A stretch of 64,000 bases of DNA, taken from NCBI RefSeq assembly GCF_009363435.1, contig NZ_CP045354.1, forward strand, positions 1,702,501 to 1,766,500. The letters are read 5' to 3'. Source of the stretch: Labrenzia sp. THAF82 (GTDB lineage Bacteria > Pseudomonadota > Alphaproteobacteria > Rhizobiales > Stappiaceae). The stretch's first letter is position 1; each line of letters begins with the position of its first letter. Positions 34,781 through 43,885 of the stretch are shown piece by piece. The position numbers and the translations under genes were made by a program. The notes beneath the pieces are model-generated. The model saw only the letters and a list, made by a program, of their open reading frames with translations, was not told where the DNA came from and did not search any database.

Positions 34781-35777
34781 CAGCAAGCCCTCTCACGACT
34801 TCAAGATACCGGGTTGGCACTTCAACGCCCTTGTCCTTTGCCTCGCGAATGGCTGTGGATCGCCTGGTGCCGGGAAGGCGTGCGCCCTCCATGGTCTCGA
34901 TGAGTTGCAACAAGCCTTCGATGCGATCCGCGAAATGAGCCTGATCCTGAGGTTTCATGGCGATCAGGAATTGTCCGACCCCCGGAGGTGGACCATCACT
35001 GCTGAAAAAGGAAGACGCTTCAGTGCTCTTGGCTGCCCCTGTCATTACCGAAGCCAGAATTTCGACCATCAAGGCGAGCGCAGTGCCCTTTGCTTCGCCA
35101 ATTGGCAGCATGGTGCCTTCCAGTGCTTCCGAAGCATCCGTGGTCGGCTGGCCGTCCTTGTTGAGCGCCCATCCTTCGGGGATCGGCTTACCCGCCTTTC
35201 GGGCATTCATCACCTTGCCGCGCGCCACTCGCGACAAGGACAAATCGATGACCAGGGGATCTTTGTCCGCCCTTGGTGCAGCGAAGGCAATCGGATTGGT
35301 TCCGAAGACCGCTGACTTGGCGCCGAACGGTGCCATCGCAGCGGGCGCGTTTGCAACCATGATGCCGAGCAACCCCTGTCTGGCAAGCTTTTCAACCTGA
35401 ACGGACAGGGCACCGCAGTGATGAGACCGCGTGACACCCATGGTCGCGCACCCGCTTTCGTGAGCAAGAGCAGCCCCACGTGCAATGACAAGATCAAGGG
35501 CTGGATAGGCAAAGCCGAAACCGGCATCCGCCAGCAGGCTAGAGGTTCCGATTTCCCTGATATCGACTGGTGCCTGCGCGCGAATTTTCCCCGAGCGTAC
35601 CTGGGCAACGTAGTCTTCAACGCGAGAAAACCCGTGACCGATCTGACCTTCGGCTTCGGCGGCAACCAGAGCCTCAGCGACTGTATGGGCCACTGCTGAA
35701 GGGACGTCGGCCGCGACAAAAGCCGCGGAAATCAGACTGACCGCTTCGGCGAGACTGAGGCGCTCTGAGGTTTCCAT
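34767..35777 (-). CDS. Malate/L-sulfolactate dehydrogenase family (ComC-like)
   Basis: A 336-residue member of the Ldh_2 family. Landmarks are ATMGVTRSHHCGALSVQVEKLARQGLLGIMVANAPAAMAPFG and GTNPIAFAAPR (NAD and substrate loops), and SLSRVARGKVMNARKAGKPIPEGWALNKDGQPT. ComC-type enzymes oxidise (R)-sulfolactate to sulfopyruvate; others act on malate or ureidoglycolate. Next to suyAB, sulfolactate is the best guess, perhaps for recycling the non-cleaved enantiomer. No matching (S)-enzyme (SlcC) is in the window. ATG 35777 has GGAGTG before it. Confidence 0.7.
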   Translation of the reverse strand: METSERLSLAEAVSLISAAFVAADVPSAVAHTVAEALVAAEAEGQIGHGFSRVEDYVAQVRSGKIRAQAPVDIREIGTSSLLADAGFGFAYPALDLVIARGAALAHESGCATMGVTRSHHCGALSVQVEKLARQGLLGIMVANAPAAMAPFGAKSAVFGTNPIAFAAPRADKDPLVIDLSLSRVARGKVMNARKAGKPIPEGWALNKDGQPTTDASEALEGTMLPIGEAKGTALALMVEILASVMTGAAKSTEASSFFSSDGPPPGVGQFLIAMKPQDQAHFADRIEGLLQLIETMEGARLPGTRRSTAIREAKDKGVEVPTRYLEVVRGLADVSV

Positions 35778-35828
35778 AAAGTCGTCACTCCTAAAGATGG
35801 CCGGCGAACCGGCCATCCAGCCGGCAAA

Positions 35829-37010
35829 TCAGGCGCTTCTGTAAAGTTTGGTCATTGAGAACTCTCTATGACCTAGGGCTTCTGCAGCCGTGTTGCGCCC
35901 ATTGGCGGTGCGACGGATCATTTCGATCAATTCGTCGCCGGCCTCATCGATGGTCATCTCCCGGCGCAAAATACCGGAGACATCCACGTCAACATGTTCG
36001 CTCATCGTGCGCACTGTGCGCGGATTGGCAGTGATCTTGATGACCGGAACAATCGGGTTGCCGACCACGTTGCCTTGTCCTGTCGGGAAGGTGTGGATCA
36101 CGGCGCCACCGGCTGCCATCAGGGTCACACATTCCGCAGCGGCGGATGATGAATCCATGAAATAGAGGCCTTTACCGGACTTGGGTGCTTCAGCCGGCTC
36201 CAGGATGTCGATGTATTGCGAGGTTCGGCCGATCTTTTCAAGGTTGCCGAGCGCTTTTTCTTCGATCGTGGTCAGACCGCCTTCAATGTTGCCCTTCGTA
36301 GGCTGGCTGTCAGACAGGTCGTCGGTCTGGTGAGCAAAGATCACATCGTCCTGATACGCTTTCCACATCTTGTGCCAGCGCTCGCCGACTTCCTCGTTGA
36401 TTGCCCGTTTCTGGCAAATGTGCTCAGCGCCGGTGATCTCTGATGTTTCGCCGAAGAAGCCGGTAATGCCTTCCGGAAGCAGCTTGTCGTACATGTTGCC
36501 GACGGTCGGGCACGATCCAAGGCCGGTCGTGGTGTCGCTTTCACCACACTTTGTCGAAACCCATAGATCTGAAAGCGGGCATTCTTCGCGCTGAAGTTCG
36601 GTTGACCAGTGAACGAATTCCTTGGCTTTCCAGGATGCTGCGCGAATGGTTTCAAAATCGCCATTCTGCTCAATGGAGAACTCGGCGACCGGCTTTCCGG
36701 TTTCGCGAATGCCGTCCGCGATGCGTTTGGTCCAGCCGGGTTCGATCCCGATCACGACCACAGCAGCAACATTCGGGTTGGCTCCGGTGCCGATCATGGT
36801 GCGGAAATGCAATTCCAGATCTTCGCCGAATTGAAGGCGACCATAGGCATGCGGAATGGCAAGGGTGCCCTTGACGTTGTTGGCCACGGCCTCACAGGCT
36901 GCGTTCGATATATCGTCAACCGGCAGAATGACGACGTGGTTGCGTACGCCGACGCGGCCGTTTTCCCGCCGATAGGCCTTCACCGTGACATTTGAGTATT
37001 TGGATGACAT
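35829..37010 (-). CDS. suyB: (R)-Sulfolactate sulfo-lyase, large subunit
   Basis: A 393-residue protein homologous to the C-terminal part of altronate/galactarate dehydratases (UxaA family). Landmarks are FRREN-like [21 protein letters not shown] near the start, [22 protein letters not shown] in the middle and a [20 protein letters not shown] segment. SuyB with the small subunit SuyA splits (R)-sulfolactate to pyruvate and sulfite. Its partner SuyA lies 12 bases upstream. The UxaA family also contains sugar-acid dehydratases, but the surrounding hps genes make the sulfo-lyase assignment strong. Confidence 0.85.
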   Translation of the reverse strand: MSSKYSNVTVKAYRRENGRVGVRNHVVILPVDDISNAACEAVANNVKGTLAIPHAYGRLQFGEDLELHFRTMIGTGANPNVAAVVVIGIEPGWTKRIADGIRETGKPVAEFSIEQNGDFETIRAASWKAKEFVHWSTELQREECPLSDLWVSTKCGESDTTTGLGSCPTVGNMYDKLLPEGITGFFGETSEITGAEHICQKRAINEEVGERWHKMWKAYQDDVIFAHQTDDLSDSQPTKGNIEGGLTTIEEKALGNLEKIGRTSQYIDILEPAEAPKSGKGLYFMDSSSAAAECVTLMAAGGAVIHTFPTGQGNVVGNPIVPVIKITANPRTVRTMSEHVDVDVSGILRREMTIDEAGDELIEMIRRTANGRNTAAEALGHREFSMTKLYRSA

Positions 37011-37022
37011 GGGCAGGGCTCC

Positions 37023-37313
37023 TTACCAGCGCTTTGTTTTGCAGTTGTGGGTGTGGACATGTCCGCCCTTTTCGATATCGGCAATGATCTTGCCGATGTC
37101 CTCGCCGTATTTGACAGCCGTGTCTCCGTCTTTCAGATCTTTCAGTGCGATCTTGTGTCCGATGGGCACATCAGCGCCCGCGGTCAGTCGGAATGTAGAG
37201 TTGTCGTGGGTGACGCAGCACAGCATATCGGTACCGGCCGTCAGTCCTTCCACGACGACCACACCGACATTGTCGGCATGTTCATGGACAAGAAGATGGG
37301 GGATTTCAGACAT
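37023..37313 (-). CDS. suyA: (R)-Sulfolactate sulfo-lyase, small subunit
   Basis: A 96-residue SAF-domain protein, the length of the separate N-terminal half of UxaA-type dehydratases. It begins HLLVHEHADNVGVVVVEGLTAG and includes IGHKIALKDLKDGD and GEDIGK, the typical SAF beta-clip. The start is ATG 37313 with TAAGGAGA ahead; the ribosome site overlaps the stop of the upstream gene. It partners with SuyB. Confidence 0.86.
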   Translation of the reverse strand: MSEIPHLLVHEHADNVGVVVVEGLTAGTDMLCCVTHDNSTFRLTAGADVPIGHKIALKDLKDGDTAVKYGEDIGKIIADIEKGGHVHTHNCKTKRW

Positions 37314-37323
37314 GAATGTCTCC

Positions 37324-38319
37324 TTAGGTGTTTGGCGAAAGTAGAATTTTGGGCACCGAGATTTTGCCTGCACGCAAGTCGGCAAAGGCTGCCTGGCCTT
37401 CTGACAAAGGCCGGATTTCAACCCAGTTTAGCGCGCCTAGCCTTCCTTCGAACATCGCTTTGGCAGTCTGACGGAAGTCTTCTGCAGTGTAAGTGTAGGT
37501 GCCGATAAAGGTAATTTCCTGAAGGGTAACACGACGTATATCGAGCCCCCCGTCTGCGGATCCCAAGCCTATGTGGGCAATGACACCGCCAGGCTTTACG
37601 GACGCCGAGGCGGCTGCTCGTGTCGCGGCGTAACCGACGCCGTCTATCACCAGGTCATATTGACCGCTTGTGTCTGCCTCTTCCGGCGTCAGGACTTCAA
37701 TGCCACAGGTTTTTGCGAGGAATTGACCACGGCTCTCATTCGGTTCGACCAGACGGACATCAGGCATGCCCTGAGCTCTCAAAGAAAGTGCTGCACCGAG
37801 GCCGATAGCGCCACCGCCGATCACAAGTGTTCGCGCTTCGGCAGGTTCGCAACGGAGCGCGGCGCGGGCCAACCGCACTGCGTGCCAACCACAGGCTATC
37901 GGTTCTGCCAGAGCAGCTTGTGCGTCCGATACGTGATCTGGAACGGTCACCAGATTCCGTTCCGGCATGGCAAGATAGTCTGCAAAACCGCCTTCACGCG
38001 GCGGCATTGAAATTATCTGGCGTTCCGCACACAGGTTGTCACGCCCGGATTTGCAGGCTTCGCATTTGCCGCAGGTTACCAGTGGATTGACCGTGACATG
38101 CCGACCGGACAGGGGCCCCGTCTGAACCGTTCCGGCAACTTCATGACCAAGGATCAGCGGCGCCGGCCGGCGCTCGTCATGACCCAGATAGGCGTGCATG
38201 TCGGAACCGCATATGCCGGTATGGGCGACGCGGATGAGAACTTCATCCTGCACCGGAACAGGATCGGCGACGTCCTGATAGGACTGGGCTTCTGGTCCTG
38301 TATAAACAAGCGCTTTCAT
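37324..38319 (-). CDS. hpsP: Zinc-dependent DHPS dehydrogenase (HpsP-like)
   Basis: A 331-residue medium-chain alcohol dehydrogenase. Catalytic zinc ligands are in GICGSDMHAYLG and GHE. The structural-zinc loop is CGKCEACKSGRDNLC, and the NAD-binding motif is GGGAIGLGAA. In known DHPS degraders a pair of 2-dehydrogenases (HpsO and HpsP) interconverts the DHPS enantiomers, and this gene lies between the SDR and the lyase as expected. Its start overlaps the SDR stop by four bases. Confidence 0.8.
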   Translation of the reverse strand: MKALVYTGPEAQSYQDVADPVPVQDEVLIRVAHTGICGSDMHAYLGHDERRPAPLILGHEVAGTVQTGPLSGRHVTVNPLVTCGKCEACKSGRDNLCAERQIISMPPREGGFADYLAMPERNLVTVPDHVSDAQAALAEPIACGWHAVRLARAALRCEPAEARTLVIGGGAIGLGAALSLRAQGMPDVRLVEPNESRGQFLAKTCGIEVLTPEEADTSGQYDLVIDGVGYAATRAAASASVKPGGVIAHIGLGSADGGLDIRRVTLQEITFIGTYTYTAEDFRQTAKAMFEGRLGALNWVEIRPLSEGQAAFADLRAGKISVPKILLSPNT

Positions 38320-39068
38320 TTTGCAGTAAACCCTCCATCGACCATCAGGATTTGGCCGGTCACGTAGCTGGAGGCTTCAGAACACAGGAACAACAACGGT
38401 CCGTCGATATCTTCCAGTTCGCCGTTTCGCCCGATGCAGGTTTGAGCAGCATTTCGTTCAGCTCTTTCCTTGTCACCAAAGACCGCGGCCGTCAATTCCG
38501 TTGGAAAGAAGCCAGGCCCGAGCGCGTTGGTGTTGATACCGTCTTCAGACCAGGCTTCAGCCATTGCTCTCGTCAGCTGGCCAATCCCGCCTTTTGAGGC
38601 TCCATAAGAAATACCTCCGGGAAAGGCGCGCTCGGTTTGCAATGAAGCAAAATTGACGATGCGGCCCCAGCCTTTTTCCCGCATGGCCGGGACAAAGGCT
38701 TTGCTCAAAAAGAACGGTATCGTGAGGTTGAGCGTCAAAGTGATGTCCCATCCCTCAGGGGTAACTTCGTCCGCGACCTGCCTGGTGTTGATGCCGGCTG
38801 CGTGCACCAGGATCTGAGGTGGACCGAAAGGCGTGCTCACCTCTTCGACAATCTTTGCAAGCTTGGCGCGGTCGCTGAGGTCGGCTGATACAGCCGCTGT
38901 GTGGCCGTCCGCTTCTTGTTTCCAGTTTTCCAGGTCTTCGGCTCTGCGTGCAACGCCAACCACCGACGCACCGGCGCTTGCCAGTACGGTGGCGGCTCGG
39001 CGCCCGAGGCCGGAACTTGCTCCGGTCACACAAGCAACCTTGCCGGTTACGTCGAAGAGGGCAGTCAT
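38316..39068 (-). CDS. hpsO: Short-chain DHPS dehydrogenase (HpsO-like)
   Basis: A 250-residue SDR with TGASSGLGRRAA, catalytic Ser in NFASLQTERAFPGG and YGASKGG, ending MVDGGFTAK. HpsO together with HpsP oxidises and re-reduces the 2-position of DHPS, converting one enantiomer into the other. ATG 39068 is chosen, four bases from the hpsN stop. The frame is open further upstream inside hpsN, which is unlikely to be translated. Confidence 0.8.
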   Translation of the reverse strand: MTALFDVTGKVACVTGASSGLGRRAATVLASAGASVVGVARRAEDLENWKQEADGHTAAVSADLSDRAKLAKIVEEVSTPFGPPQILVHAAGINTRQVADEVTPEGWDITLTLNLTIPFFLSKAFVPAMREKGWGRIVNFASLQTERAFPGGISYGASKGGIGQLTRAMAEAWSEDGINTNALGPGFFPTELTAAVFGDKERAERNAAQTCIGRNGELEDIDGPLLFLCSEASSYVTGQILMVDGGFTAK

Positions 39069-39072
39069 GCGA

Positions 39073-40386
39073 TCAGACCCCGGCATCGGCACTGAGATCG
39101 AATGTCTCGTCGGGGAAGTATTTCCGGAGCCTGATATCGGCCGTGCGTGCGTGGCCTTCCATACCCTCAAGCCTTGAAATACGAGCCGTTGCTTCCGCCA
39201 CTGGCTTGGCTGCATCGCGCGTTGCGCGCTGCCATGTGACGATCTTCATGTATTTATGAACGGAAAGACCGCCGGTATAGGTCGCAGCTCCGGAGGTTGG
39301 CAGAACATGGTTTGGTCCCGACGCCTTGTCGCCAAAGGCAACGGTTGTTTCTTCACCGAGAAACAGCGATCCGTAGCAGGACAACCGTTTGAGCCACCAG
39401 TCCAGGTCCTGCGCCTGCACTGTGAGGTGTTCAGGCGCATAGAGGTCCGAAGTTGCCGCCATTTCTTCCCGGTTTTCACAAAGGATGACCTCAGCATAGT
39501 CGCGCCAGGCGGCTGTGGCATTGTCCCGGTTCACTTCCGGCAGATCGTCGATCAGTTTGGGCACGAGTGCCATCACCTTTTCGGCCAATGAACGGTCGTC
39601 CGTCACAAGCCACACGGGTGAATTGTAACCGTGTTCGGCCTGACCAACGAGATCGGCGGCCACGACTTCGGCATCGGCGGTCGCATCGGCCAGAACAAGG
39701 CTGTCTGTCGGTCCGGCGATCATGTCGATACCGACCCTGCCGAAAAGGATCCTCTTGGCTTCGGCAACAAACTGGTTGCCAGGGCCGACCAGGATGTTTG
39801 CCTTGGGCAAATCGAAGAGGCCAAAGGTCATTGCTGCAACGCCTTGTACGCCGCCCATTGCCAGGATCTTGTCAGCGCCACACACTTTGGCGGCGTAGAT
39901 GATCGCAGCATTGACGCCGATGCCCGGACGCGGTGGTGAGCAAGCAATGATGTTCTTGCAGCCTGCCACCTTGGCGGTGGTGACGGTCATGATGGCGCTG
40001 GCGATATGACTGTAGCGGCCGCCGGGGATGTAGCACCCGGCAGTGTCGACCGGGATGCTCTTTTGTCCAGCGATCAAGCCAGGGATCACTTCAACCTCTA
40101 TGTCCTGGCAAGTCTCACGTTGAGCTTCGGCGAAACGCTTCACGTTTTGATGCGCGAATTCGATATCCCGCTTGAGTTTTTCCGGCACTTTGGCTGATGC
40201 AGCTTCGATTGCTGCATCACTCAAAATGATGTCACCCTCATACTTGTCGAACTTGGCAGCGTATTCCAGGGCGGCGGCGTCGCCGCCCGCTTCAATCGTA
40301 TCAAGGATTTCCTGCACGATTTTGGTGGTCTCGGAAGCATCGGTCTTTGATGTCAGGACCGCCTTCTTTAGATATTCAACAGTCAT
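39073..40386 (-). CDS. hpsN: Sulfopropanediol 3-dehydrogenase (HpsN; histidinol-dehydrogenase family)
   Basis: A 437-residue member of the histidinol dehydrogenase family. The family's zinc and catalytic residues are visible: Q and H in VGQAEHG, E-H in YAPEHLTVQ, D/H in GPNHVLPTSG and a C-terminal H in EGMEGHARTADIR. The SIPVDTAGCYIPGGRYSH segment is the nucleotide loop. HpsN carries out two NAD-linked steps from (R)-DHPS to (R)-sulfolactate. Surrounding hpsKLM, hpsOP and suyAB favour this over histidine synthesis. Confidence 0.85.
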   Translation of the reverse strand: MTVEYLKKAVLTSKTDASETTKIVQEILDTIEAGGDAAALEYAAKFDKYEGDIILSDAAIEAASAKVPEKLKRDIEFAHQNVKRFAEAQRETCQDIEVEVIPGLIAGQKSIPVDTAGCYIPGGRYSHIASAIMTVTTAKVAGCKNIIACSPPRPGIGVNAAIIYAAKVCGADKILAMGGVQGVAAMTFGLFDLPKANILVGPGNQFVAEAKRILFGRVGIDMIAGPTDSLVLADATADAEVVAADLVGQAEHGYNSPVWLVTDDRSLAEKVMALVPKLIDDLPEVNRDNATAAWRDYAEVILCENREEMAATSDLYAPEHLTVQAQDLDWWLKRLSCYGSLFLGEETTVAFGDKASGPNHVLPTSGAATYTGGLSVHKYMKIVTWQRATRDAAKPVAEATARISRLEGMEGHARTADIRLRKYFPDETFDLSADAGV

Positions 40387-40394
40387 TTCAGACC

Positions 40395-41726
40395 CTACTT
40401 GTAAATGTCAGGAAGAAGCGTTGTGGAGATTGCAGGCACATAGGCGATCATCAACGTCACGATCAGCATGAAGAAGACGAACGGCACGGCCCGTGCTGCG
40501 ATTTTCAGGATTGACTCGCCTGTCAGACCCGACACGACGAACAGGTTCAACCCAAGTGGAGGCGTGATGAAGCCGACACCAAGCGCGGTGATCATCATGA
40601 TACAGAACTGGATCTCGTTCATGCCGATATTGTCGGCAAGCGGCTTCAGGATCGGCGCCAGGATCACGATGTTCGGTGTTGTTTCCATCACGCAGCCCGC
40701 TGCGATCAGGATACCGACCATCAGGAGTATGAGAAGCGCAGGTTCGCTTGTCAGCGATGTCACTGCATAGACAAAACCCTGAGGAACACCGAGGATCGCC
40801 AGCGCCTGTGCGAGCGGCAGCGAGAAGGCGATAATCGGAACGATGACACCGTTCACCTTCGCCGAGCTGACGAGCATTGCCGGGAAATCGGACAGTTTCA
40901 GTGTGCCAAGGACAAAGCCCATGACGATGGTGATAACCACCGCGACGGCACCGGCCTCGGTTGGTGTCAGGCGTCCGGAAAAGATACCGTAGAAGATGAC
41001 GCCTGGGACGATGAACGCATACCAGCCTGACTTCAAGGCCTTGCCGAGATTGGCAGACCATTCGCTGAAGGTCATCAGACCACCGCCTTCATAGGCGTAG
41101 ATCCGGTTCATCACGATGTTGGTCACCAGGATCGACAGAAGAATGGCGATGCCGGGAATGAGTGCGGCAAGGAACAGGGTCGACGCGGAAATCCCGAGAA
41201 CCAGCCCGATGATGATGTAGGCGATCGAAGGCGGGATCAAAATGCCGGTACAGGCGCCAGCGGCAACCAGTGCACAGGCATAAGGGCGCGGGTACCCGCT
41301 TTCCACAAGGCGTTCGATGGTCATCCGGCCAACGGCCGCGGCACCTGCCGCATCAGATCCCGAGATTGCGGAGAACATGCCGCAGACCAGAACGGTGGCC
41401 GAGCCGAAGCCGCCTTTGGCCCAGCAGGTGAGGGCTTCCGCGACATCGAGAAACTTGCGGCTCAGACCGGTGCGAACCAGAACGTCACCCGTCAGAATGA
41501 ACAGGGGAACGGCGGTCAGGGCAAAGTGGTCGATGCCGTGAAAGAGACTTTCCCCGACGAGGGAGAGCGGTAGCGCGCCTGAGATGATCAGCATTGCGAT
41601 TGCCGCGGAGCCGATTGCGGCCCAGACAGGCACGGCGAGTGCAACAAGGCCGATGAAGATCAGAACCGGACCATAAAAGTCCCAGCCGAGTTCGACGGTC
41701 TGTTGTTGTAATTGTTGCCAGAGCAT
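40395..41726 (-). CDS. hpsM: TRAP transporter large membrane subunit (DctM family)
   Basis: A 443-residue protein with about 12 predicted helices. Landmarks are ALTAVPLFILTGDVLVRTGLSRK, GMFSAISGSDAAGAAAVGRM and GCVMETTPNIVILAPILKPL, all typical of DctM. It forms the sodium-coupled channel of the TRAP importer. The gene is 11 bases from the small subunit gene and 8 bases from hpsN. Confidence 0.88.
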   Translation of the reverse strand: MLWQQLQQQTVELGWDFYGPVLIFIGLVALAVPVWAAIGSAAIAMLIISGALPLSLVGESLFHGIDHFALTAVPLFILTGDVLVRTGLSRKFLDVAEALTCWAKGGFGSATVLVCGMFSAISGSDAAGAAAVGRMTIERLVESGYPRPYACALVAAGACTGILIPPSIAYIIIGLVLGISASTLFLAALIPGIAILLSILVTNIVMNRIYAYEGGGLMTFSEWSANLGKALKSGWYAFIVPGVIFYGIFSGRLTPTEAGAVAVVITIVMGFVLGTLKLSDFPAMLVSSAKVNGVIVPIIAFSLPLAQALAILGVPQGFVYAVTSLTSEPALLILLMVGILIAAGCVMETTPNIVILAPILKPLADNIGMNEIQFCIMMITALGVGFITPPLGLNLFVVSGLTGESILKIAARAVPFVFFMLIVTLMIAYVPAISTTLLPDIYK

Positions 41727-41737
41727 AGGTGCCTCCC

Positions 41738-42253
41738 TCAGTCGAAGAGCTTGTCGCCTTCGTAAACGGGACGTCCGTCACGAAAGTCGCGCAGATCGCG
41801 CAGGAGAGATTGAGCGAGCCGGAACAGAACCAGCGCGAACCCGAACGGAACGGCCATCAGGAACCAGACTTGCGAGATGCGCAGACCGTGGGTCACGGAG
41901 CCGAATTTTGCTGAAACGAGAACGGTTTCGAACGACCAGTAGACAGCAACCAATGCAACGGCAGCCATGACGAGATCGCCCAGGATGTAGAGCAGCGCTT
42001 TCACCTTGGGACCGACATACTGCATGATCACATCGATGCGGATGTGCCCGCGTTCCTTGACGGCCGCTGCAGCGCCTATCCAGGCAAGGTAGATGAACGA
42101 GTACCGGACAATTTCCTCACCCCAGATGGATGAGTAGGCGAACACTTCGCGCCGAACAACTTCGACGAACATGGTCAGAACAAGCATCACGTAGAAGACC
42201 AGCAACAGCCAGCGTTCTCCGTTCTTGTCCACGGCTTGAAGGACTTTCAACAT
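41738..42253 (-). CDS. hpsL: TRAP transporter small membrane subunit (DctQ family)
   Basis: A 171-residue protein with four predicted helices. WLLLVFYVMLVLTMFVEVVRREVF is the first, and WIGAAAAVKERGHIRIDVIMQYV is the family's central segment. The start at ATG 42253 follows GAGGAG; a longer frame upstream runs through a hairpin and is discarded. It pairs with HpsM. Confidence 0.85.
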   Translation of the reverse strand: MLKVLQAVDKNGERWLLLVFYVMLVLTMFVEVVRREVFAYSSIWGEEIVRYSFIYLAWIGAAAAVKERGHIRIDVIMQYVGPKVKALLYILGDLVMAAVALVAVYWSFETVLVSAKFGSVTHGLRISQVWFLMAVPFGFALVLFRLAQSLLRDLRDFRDGRPVYEGDKLFD

Positions 42254-42273
42254 GGGCACTCCTCTACCGTTCA

Positions 42274-42293
42274 CATCAGAGGGTCCTCTGATG
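42274..42293. repeat. Short hairpin before hpsL
   Basis: CATCAGAGG (42274-42282) and CCTCTGATG (42285-42293) form a nine-pair stem with a two-base gap. It is the second structure between hpsK and hpsL, 20 bases from the hpsL start, and might affect translation initiation. Confidence 0.5.
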
Positions 42294-42333
42294 CGGTGGT
42301 TGTGCGGGAAAGGCTTTATTGAACAGAAAACAG

Positions 42334-42359
42334 GGGCCGGTGCGAAAAGGCACCGGCCC
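42334..42359. terminator. Perfect hairpin after hpsK
   Basis: GGGCCGGTGC (42334-42343) pairs perfectly with GCACCGGCCC (42350-42359) around a six-base loop. On the minus strand it is followed by TGTTTTCTGTT. It is a likely partial terminator or stabiliser after the binding-protein gene. Confidence 0.65.
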
Positions 42360-42373
42360 AAAGGAGCGACGTC

Positions 42374-43516
42374 TTAAGCGTCGTGGACGTAGTAGCGGCC
42401 CATTGTGTTTGCGGCTTCTTCCAGACGGCCAAACGCTTCCATGGAACCGGCCAGTTCGACCTTGAACTGATCCCATTCTTCGCGCTGATAGCCACCGGCT
42501 TCTTTCCATTCTCCAAGCTGATCTTCGCTCAGCGAATGGAATTCCACACCAGACTTCACCAGTTCGGACATGGCGTAGGACCGGGCAGCCGGTACCTTGG
42601 CAAGGTTCTGCTGAGCGGTGATCTCACCAGCAAATTCGATGCCTTCCTGAACGTCGGCCGGCAACGAGTTGAACCATTCAAGGTTCATGGAATAGACCTG
42701 ACTGTCCGGAACGGCCTGGGTGAAGGTCACATGGCTCAAGATGTCCTTGAAGCCGAACACGTAAAGTGCACCGACTGACGGATCGAGAGCATCGGCAACC
42801 CCTTGCTTAATCGCTGAAGGTGTTTCACCCCAGGCGACGGGCGTCGGGTTTGCACCGACCATGCGGTAATATTGCTGAAGCATGGCGGACCCTGGTACGC
42901 GGAATTTCACGCCGGACAGGTCGCCAGGTGTGATCACCTTGTTTCCACCTTTGCGGATGGCAACAACACGCGGATCGATCACCACATAGAAGAGGGCTTT
43001 GAAACCCGAAGCTTCAATCTTCGGATGGACTTCCTTTTTCCAGGCATCTGATGTCACAAGATTGGTGAAGCGTTGGTTCGAGCCGCAGAAATACGGCATG
43101 TTGATCAGGTCAACTGTCGAGGCGAACGGTGCGAAATTCGACAGTGAGTGCTGCGCTGCCTGGATCGTGCCGCCCTGAACGGCCTGAGCGAGCGCTCCGC
43201 CCGCACCAAGCTGGCCGCCCGGAGCCAACTTGACATAAACCTTGCCGTTGGTTGCGTTCTGGATGTTTTCCTTAAGGTCCAGCTGCATGATGGGGTAGCT
43301 GCGCGACGCGCCGAGCAGATAGGCGGTCGCAAGCGTCATGATATGGTCTGCTGCTTTCTCGCGGGCAGCTTCCTCCTGCGCGGTCTGCGCAACGGCTTCG
43401 TCCGACCACAGCGTTCCGGCAGCACCTGCTACGACTGCTGCGGTGAAGCCGCCGGCGCTGGCCAGCTTCAAAAAGTTACGACGCTCGCGCGAGGCGAGAT
43501 CTTCGGTCTTTTTCAT
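42374..43516 (-). CDS. hpsK: TRAP transporter substrate-binding protein (DctP family)
   Basis: A 380-residue periplasmic protein. The N-terminus SRERRNFLKLASAGGFTAAVVAGAAG is a twin-arginine (Tat) signal. The mature part has the TRAP features VYVKLAPGGQLGAGGALAQAVQGGTIQ and LSGVKFRVPGSAMLQQYYRMVGANPTPVAW. The Arg of KFRVPGS is the usual carboxylate or anion anchor. Tat export and the length agree with the longer TRAP receptors found for taurine and sulfonates. It heads the transporter genes. Confidence 0.86.
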   Translation of the reverse strand: MKKTEDLASRERRNFLKLASAGGFTAAVVAGAAGTLWSDEAVAQTAQEEAAREKAADHIMTLATAYLLGASRSYPIMQLDLKENIQNATNGKVYVKLAPGGQLGAGGALAQAVQGGTIQAAQHSLSNFAPFASTVDLINMPYFCGSNQRFTNLVTSDAWKKEVHPKIEASGFKALFYVVIDPRVVAIRKGGNKVITPGDLSGVKFRVPGSAMLQQYYRMVGANPTPVAWGETPSAIKQGVADALDPSVGALYVFGFKDILSHVTFTQAVPDSQVYSMNLEWFNSLPADVQEGIEFAGEITAQQNLAKVPAARSYAMSELVKSGVEFHSLSEDQLGEWKEAGGYQREEWDQFKVELAGSMEAFGRLEEAANTMGRYYVHDA

Positions 43517-43548
43517 GAATTCCTCCCTAAAACTTTATTCCGATCAAG

Positions 43549-43728
43549 CTATTTGCCGGCCCGCTTTATTGCTTCCTTTTTGAGGGTGGTCGCCGTGAAG
43601 GCTATTGAGACTGCTAAGAGCAGGATCATTTCACCGACATTCCCGAAAAACGGCGTTCCACCAAAAGAACCGATCGAAACGTTGATCACAAAAACGGCAA
43701 ACAGGACTGCTGCCACAATCAAGAACAT
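43549..43728 (-). CDS. Small two-helix membrane protein before the TRAP genes
   Basis: A 59-residue protein of mainly hydrophobic sequence: FLIVAAVLFAVFVINVSI then a polar turn (GSFGGTPFFG) and EMILLLAVSIAFTATTL, ending in basic residues (KKEAIKRAGK). Two membrane helices with a positive C-terminus are predicted. The ATG at 43728 has the strong site GGAGGTGA. It lies 32 bases upstream of hpsK as the first gene after the operator. No function is known to me. It may be an accessory or assembly part of the transporter. Confidence 0.65.
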   Translation of the reverse strand: MFLIVAAVLFAVFVINVSIGSFGGTPFFGNVGEMILLLAVSIAFTATTLKKEAIKRAGK

Positions 43729-43764
43729 GATCACCTCCCAACGATGAGTTCACCCGGCTAAGGA

Positions 43765-43786
43765 AAAATGTAAGCGCTTACATTTT
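43765..43786. promoter_or_regulatory. 22-bp perfect palindrome, LacI-type operator for the DHPS operon
   Basis: The core TGTAAGCGCTTACA is flanked on both sides by A-runs and T-runs to give a 22-base perfect palindrome. It lies between the small membrane protein gene (minus) and the LacI regulator (plus). A TGTAAGC half site recurs at 43829. The GCGC centre is typical of LacI-family operators, so the regulator at 43886 probably binds here. Confidence 0.8.
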
Positions 43787-43885
43787 CCATTGCAAGCAGA
43801 AAAGTTATTTTCTTGGAGAGCCAAGAGTTGTAAGCAAACCCTTGGCTCCAGTGCCTTGGTCGGCACCGGCTCACGGAAATGATCA

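Noticed and set aside
37023-37421. Longer SuyA start (132 residues)
   Set aside because: The extra residues overlap hpsP in another frame; the SAF domain begins after ATG 37313, which has a strong ribosome site.
39073-40386. Histidinol dehydrogenase of histidine synthesis (hisD)
   Set aside because: Family match is real, but the flanking hpsKLM, hpsOP and suyAB genes and lack of his genes point to the sulfopropanediol dehydrogenase member.
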